From contig CAZYAK010000031.1 in the NCBI GenBank assembly GCA_964645935.1, positions 1 to 15,700 of the forward strand: a DNA stretch of 15,700 bases, given 5' to 3'. A program made the translations under genes and the position numbers. The notes beneath the pieces are model-generated. The model worked only from the letters and a program-made list of their open reading frames with translations. It was not told the DNA's origin and ran no database searches. Positions 13,153 to 15,700 of the stretch are shown here, piece by piece (the stretch's first letter is position 1; every line of letters begins with the position of its first letter). This DNA comes from CAZYAK01 sp964645935 (GTDB lineage Bacteria > Patescibacteriota > Gracilibacteria > Peribacterales > Peribacteraceae).

Positions 13153-14448
13153 ATGCTCTCCCTCGACGTCACCGCGGCGCTGGCCAAGGCCATCACCCCC
13201 TCGATGGGCATCCCCGACCAGGAGCTGTCCGCATTGCGCACGTCCATGAAGCGCTATGTGGAGGACTGGCTCAAGGAGCGCAGCGACGGCCAACACGGCT
13301 GGTCCATGAACGCCTACGACAAGCAAGCTGCACAGCGCGTGAAAGAGATGGCCATGACGGTGAAGGGCCGCAGCATCAAGACGGTCCTCTGGATCGGCAT
13401 CGGGGGATCGGGCCTCGGCCCCCGCGTGTTACAGGAGGTGTTTGAGACCCTCGACGGGTTGGAGTTTATCGTCGTGGACACGATCGATCCTTCAATGCTG
13501 CAAGACTGCCTGGAGGCCATCGACTGGAAGAGCACACTCCTCGTCCCCGTGAGCAAGTCGGGCGACACGCTGGAGACCATGAGCGCATTCCTGCTGTTCT
13601 TCGAACAGCTCAAACGTCAAAAGAAGCTGCGCCCCGCGCAGCATGTGGTGGCCATCACCGATCCCGAGAAAGGCCACCTGCATGATCTCTGCCTCGAAGA
13701 GGGCATCCCCATGCTCCCGCTCCCGTCGGACGTGGGCGGCCGGTATTCCATCTTCACGCCCGTAGGGCTCTTTGCACTCGCCCTCCTCGGCGGCGACGTA
13801 AACGCGTACCTGCGCGGTGCCAAGGAGATGGACACGCTCTGCCAGAAGACCAAGTTGGACGAGAACCCGGCGGCTCTACTCGCGTCCGTGCAGTTCCTCC
13901 TGGACACCAAGCGTGGTGTGCCCGTGCGCGTGATCATGCCCTACAGCACGCGGCTCCAGAGCCTGGCGCGCTGGAATCAGCAGCTCATCGCCGAGAGCTT
14001 AGGCAAGACCGAGACCGCCAACCCCATCCCCACGGCCGCTATCGGCACGCAGGACCAGCACTCACTGCTACAGCAGTGGATGGCGGGTCCGCGCAAGCAG
14101 TGGCACATCTTCATCCGCGAGACGGACAAGCCACGGCTCACGGTGCCGGCAAGCGCGTCCGCCGCGGGCTTCCCGCACCTTGCGGGCAAGTCCTTCGGGC
14201 AGCTCCTGGACGCGTGCGCGGACGGCACGGCCGGCGCCCTCACGTCCGCCAAGCGCCCGCACGTCACGATCTTCATACAGAAGCTCGACGAGTTCCACTT
14301 GGGGCAACTGTTCACGCTCCTGCTCACCGAGGTGGTGCTACTCGGCAAGCTCTACCGCATCGATCCCTACGGCCAACCCGCCGTGGAAGTGGGCAAGCAG
14401 CTCACGAAGGGCATCCTGTCGCGCGGCATCGCACGCGAAGACGATTAA
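13153..14448 (+). CDS. pgi: Glucose-6-phosphate isomerase
   Basis: 431 residues from the ATG at 13153; the frame upstream to 13051 lies in the inverted repeat and is not family-like. It interconverts glucose 6-phosphate and fructose 6-phosphate. Sugar-binding signatures are WIGIGGSGLGPR (80-91), SKSGDTLET (134-142, the phosphate-binding loop) and GGRYSIFTPVGL (195-206). Catalytic residues can be matched by motif: E281 (AESLGK), H303 (GTQDQHS) and K415 (VGKQLTK). The length fits the compact bacterial form (about 430-450) rather than the 550-residue E. coli type. Its leader is rich in C, A and T with no Shine-Dalgarno site, and I see no -10 box close by, so it may be read through from ruvA. Confidence 0.96.
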   Translation: MLSLDVTAALAKAITPSMGIPDQELSALRTSMKRYVEDWLKERSDGQHGWSMNAYDKQAAQRVKEMAMTVKGRSIKTVLWIGIGGSGLGPRVLQEVFETLDGLEFIVVDTIDPSMLQDCLEAIDWKSTLLVPVSKSGDTLETMSAFLLFFEQLKRQKKLRPAQHVVAITDPEKGHLHDLCLEEGIPMLPLPSDVGGRYSIFTPVGLFALALLGGDVNAYLRGAKEMDTLCQKTKLDENPAALLASVQFLLDTKRGVPVRVIMPYSTRLQSLARWNQQLIAESLGKTETANPIPTAAIGTQDQHSLLQQWMAGPRKQWHIFIRETDKPRLTVPASASAAGFPHLAGKSFGQLLDACADGTAGALTSAKRPHVTIFIQKLDEFHLGQLFTLLLTEVVLLGKLYRIDPYGQPAVEVGKQLTKGILSRGIAREDD

Positions 14449-14484
14449 GCCTATGACTCGCTCGCCTGCCCATCGCACGCGGGC

Positions 14485-14490
14485 TATACT
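14485..14490 (+). promoter_or_regulatory. -10 box of the trxA operon
   Basis: TATACT in the context GGGCTATACT, sharing GCTATACT with hrcA, the M23 gene and the gene at 15216. The 29 bases between it and the trxA ATG contain a single G and no Shine-Dalgarno site. Confidence 0.6.
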
Positions 14491-14519
14491 TCTCACTCAC
14501 CTCGTTCACCCACCCCACC

Positions 14520-14840
14520 ATGCCCAAGGCCATCACCGACACGGACTTCGACGCCGAGGTCTTGCAATCCGCCCTCCCTGTCGTCGTCGATTTCTGGGCC
14601 CCCTGGTGCGGGCCGTGTAAGGCCATGCTCCCCGTCGTAGAGCAACTCGCTACGGAGATGGAGGGCAAAGTTACGTTTGTGAAGATCAACGTGGACGAGA
14701 ACTCGGTCGTCCCCGAGAAGTTCGCTGTCATGAGCATCCCCACCTTCATCGTCTTTAAAGGCGGTGAAGCCGTGAAGACCTTCGTGGGCTCCAAGTCCAA
14801 GGAGGAGTTCCGCAAGCAGATCGAGGAATCCATCTCGTAA
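14520..14840 (+). CDS. trxA: Thioredoxin
   Basis: 106 residues from the ATG at 14520, the normal length of thioredoxin. It reduces disulfides in cytosolic proteins and is recharged by thioredoxin reductase. The active site is WCGPC with C30 and C33 (FWAPWCGPCKAMLPVVEQLA), the buried aspartate is in VVVDFW (21-26), and the cis-proline is in MSIPTF (71-76). No signal peptide is present. A small membrane-protein gene follows after five bases, so the two are likely cotranscribed. Thioredoxin reductase is not in the window. Confidence 0.96.
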   Translation: MPKAITDTDFDAEVLQSALPVVVDFWAPWCGPCKAMLPVVEQLATEMEGKVTFVKINVDENSVVPEKFAVMSIPTFIVFKGGEAVKTFVGSKSKEEFRKQIEESIS

Positions 14841-14845
14841 ATCCT

Positions 14846-15109
14846 ATGATGCGCATTATCCTCAGCCTCATCGGGATCGTCGGTTCGTTCTTCATGCTCA
14901 AGTACCGCGAGCGCGTGGGCGACATGTTCGGTGAAGCCGACTGGATGCGAAAGGTAGGCGGCATCTACAACATCATCATCGTGGTCTCCTTGTTCTTCTT
15001 CTTCTGGGGCTTGGCCGGACTCACCAACACGCAGGGGTTCTTCTTTGGACCACTACGCAACATCATCCCCGGTCTCCCGCAGGCACAGGGCCCGACGCCG
15101 GAGTTCTGA
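14846..15109 (+). CDS. Small membrane protein cotranscribed with trxA
   Basis: 87 residues from the ATG at 14846 (a second ATG follows at once at 14849). Two hydrophobic segments are visible: IILSLIGIVGSFFML near residues 4-18 and NIIIVVSLFFFFWGLAGL near 42-59. Between them is a short charged loop (KYRERVGDMFGEADWMRKVG), and the C-terminus is rich in Gly, Pro and Phe. I do not recognise the family. No cysteines are present, so it is not an obvious thioredoxin substrate despite the five-base spacing from trxA. Confidence 0.7.
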   Translation: MMRIILSLIGIVGSFFMLKYRERVGDMFGEADWMRKVGGIYNIIIVVSLFFFFWGLAGLTNTQGFFFGPLRNIIPGLPQAQGPTPEF

Positions 15110-15147
15110 TTCGGCCCCGATGGGATCCTCCATGTAGCCTAAACTTG

Positions 15148-15163
15148 GCGGCGTCCTCGCCGC
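15148..15163 (+). terminator. Possible hairpin after the trxA operon
   Basis: GCGGCG (15148-15153) and CGCCGC (15158-15163) pair around TCCT, 38 bases after the stop of the small membrane-protein gene. There is no T-run after it, so termination is uncertain; it sits just before the next -10 box. Confidence 0.35.
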
Positions 15164-15171
15164 GCCTACGC

Positions 15172-15177
15172 TATACT
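15172..15177 (+). promoter_or_regulatory. -10 box of the gene at 15216
   Basis: TATACT in the context ACGCTATACT. It ends 38 bases before the ATG at 15216, giving a leader of about 30 bases. The half of the leader nearest the start codon is almost all C, T and A. Confidence 0.55.
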
Positions 15178-15215
15178 GGTTTGAACCGCGCACATCCACA
15201 TTCACTCCTCTCCGC

Positions 15216-15506
15216 ATGCCCGTCGCCGACACTCCGGCCCTCGACGCTGCCGACCGCCTGCGCGCGGCCCTGGCCACTCACGCCGAGCCTACACTTACCG
15301 CGCCGGAGCTGGGCGTGCTGTGCACGTACGCCTCGCTGCTCTGGCGCCGCCAGCACGAGGCCCCTGTGCGCCAGGTGCCCAAAGGCGAGCGACCGGCCTT
15401 CATCCGCCACTACGCGCTCTTCCTCTCCTTCCTGCGCCTAGCAGTGACGGAGGGCGAACGGACGCGGCTGCGGGAAGCACTACGGGAACGGTACGCGTCC
15501 CTCTGA
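15216..15506 (+). CDS. Hypothetical protein
   Basis: 96 residues from the ATG at 15216. It looks all-helical and rich in Ala, Leu, Arg and Glu, with a central LCTYASLLWRRQHEAP and a later FIRHYALFLSFLRLAV. That second stretch is aromatic but too broken by charge to call a membrane segment. It ends in a charged helix, EGERTRLREALRERYASL. The family is not recognised. Codon use matches neighbours and it has its own TATACT box, which support it as a real gene. Confidence 0.65.
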   Translation: MPVADTPALDAADRLRAALATHAEPTLTAPELGVLCTYASLLWRRQHEAPVRQVPKGERPAFIRHYALFLSFLRLAVTEGERTRLREALRERYASL

Positions 15507-15561
15507 GACGGCTCTGCACGTGTCGCTCCTGGCCCATGCCACTGGATACCGAAGCCGTCTC
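15505..15561. repeat. Inverted repeat after the gene at 15216
   Basis: GAGACGGCT (15505-15513) and AGCCGTCTC (15553-15561) form a perfect 9-bp inverted repeat with 39 bases between the arms. The left arm begins inside the stop codon. The loop is long for a terminator and no T-run follows directly. Confidence 0.4.
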
Positions 15562-15563
15562 CG

Positions 15564-15585
15564 CCCGTGCTATTCCCGTGCTATT
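15564..15585 (+). repeat. Perfect tandem repeat of CCCGTGCTATT
   Basis: Two identical 11-base copies (15564-15574 and 15575-15585) lie head to tail directly upstream of the -35 element of the following promoter. An 11-bp period places both on the same face of the helix, as expected for a cooperative activator or repressor site. Confidence 0.6.
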
Positions 15586-15617
15586 TGATTTATTTTTAAT
15601 AAGTGTTATAATATAAT
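15585..15617 (+). promoter_or_regulatory. Strong promoter with extended -10
   Basis: TTGATT (15585-15590), 16 bases, then TATAAT (15607-15612) preceded by TGT (TGn extended -10). A second overlapping TATAAT is at 15612-15617. This is the closest match to the sigma-70 consensus in the window, in a short A+T-rich island, 23 bases before the ATG at 15636. Confidence 0.8.
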
Positions 15618-15635
15618 ATTCCTCAACACCACACT

Positions 15636-15700
15636 ATGGCTCCAAACTCCAACAATGCGAGAAATACCGAAGTGCGTGCTACACCGCCCGATCTTGATCG
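15636..15700 (+). CDS. Start of a gene running off the window
   Basis: An ATG at 15636 opens a frame that stays open to the window end: 21 codons reading MAPNSNNARNTEVRATPPDLD, a polar, Asn/Pro/Thr-rich start. The strong promoter at 15585-15617 and a G-free leader (attcctcaacaccacact) support a real start. Too little is present to name it. Confidence 0.55.
   Translation, partial: MAPNSNNARNTEVRATPPDLD

Noticed and set aside
1..15700. tRNA, rRNA, CRISPR array, insertion sequence or integrase
   Set aside because: I looked for cloverleaf arms, regularly spaced repeats and transposase or integrase motifs and found none that could be supported by eye.

Overview
The window is G+C-rich bacterial chromosome with short intergenic gaps, the standard stop code (TGA is used as a stop by hrcA, rpmE, gyrA and others) and mostly single housekeeping genes on both strands. 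Several traits suggest a Candidate Phyla Radiation (Patescibacteria) genome: shortened HrcA and RsmI proteins, a large cytosolic VirD4/TraD-type ATPase without nearby conjugation genes, a four-helix-bundle S23-type protein, and almost no Shine-Dalgarno sequences. The lineage is an inference; no rRNA or marker set is present to settle it.

Layout. Bases 1-766 hold no convincing gene: a nested palindromic repeat (9-178), a terminator-like hairpin (248-302), an A+T-richer stretch (303-645), and a run of strong hairpins leading into the first gene. Next come an HD-domain phosphohydrolase-like gene (+, 767-1954), a shared hairpin, and a leftward hrcA / VirD4-like ATPase pair (5680 to 2056). A four-helix-bundle gene (+) lies among G-rich repeats, followed by rpmE and gyrA (both -). 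Divergent from gyrA are rsmI and a small unknown gene (+). Converging on those are an M23 peptidase and a small membrane protein (-). The right third is ruvA, pgi, trxA plus a small membrane protein, an unknown gene, and the first codons of a gene that runs off the window, all on +.

Regulation is the most striking part. Six starts (hrcA, rpmE, rsmI, the gene at 10270, the M23 peptidase, ruvA) have a -10 box (TATACT, TACAAT, TAGGCT or TATGCT) only 6-9 bases before the start codon, as expected for leaderless mRNAs. Genes with a leader (trxA, gyrA, 15216, 15636) have pyrimidine- and A-rich leaders without a Shine-Dalgarno site. The hrcA promoter overlaps a CIRCE-like operator (14 of 18 arm positions, exact 9-base spacer). 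The VirD4-like ATPase gene follows hrcA by one base, so this DNA-pumping-type ATPase is predicted to be under heat-shock control. That hrcA-ATPase unit is the best candidate here for something undescribed.
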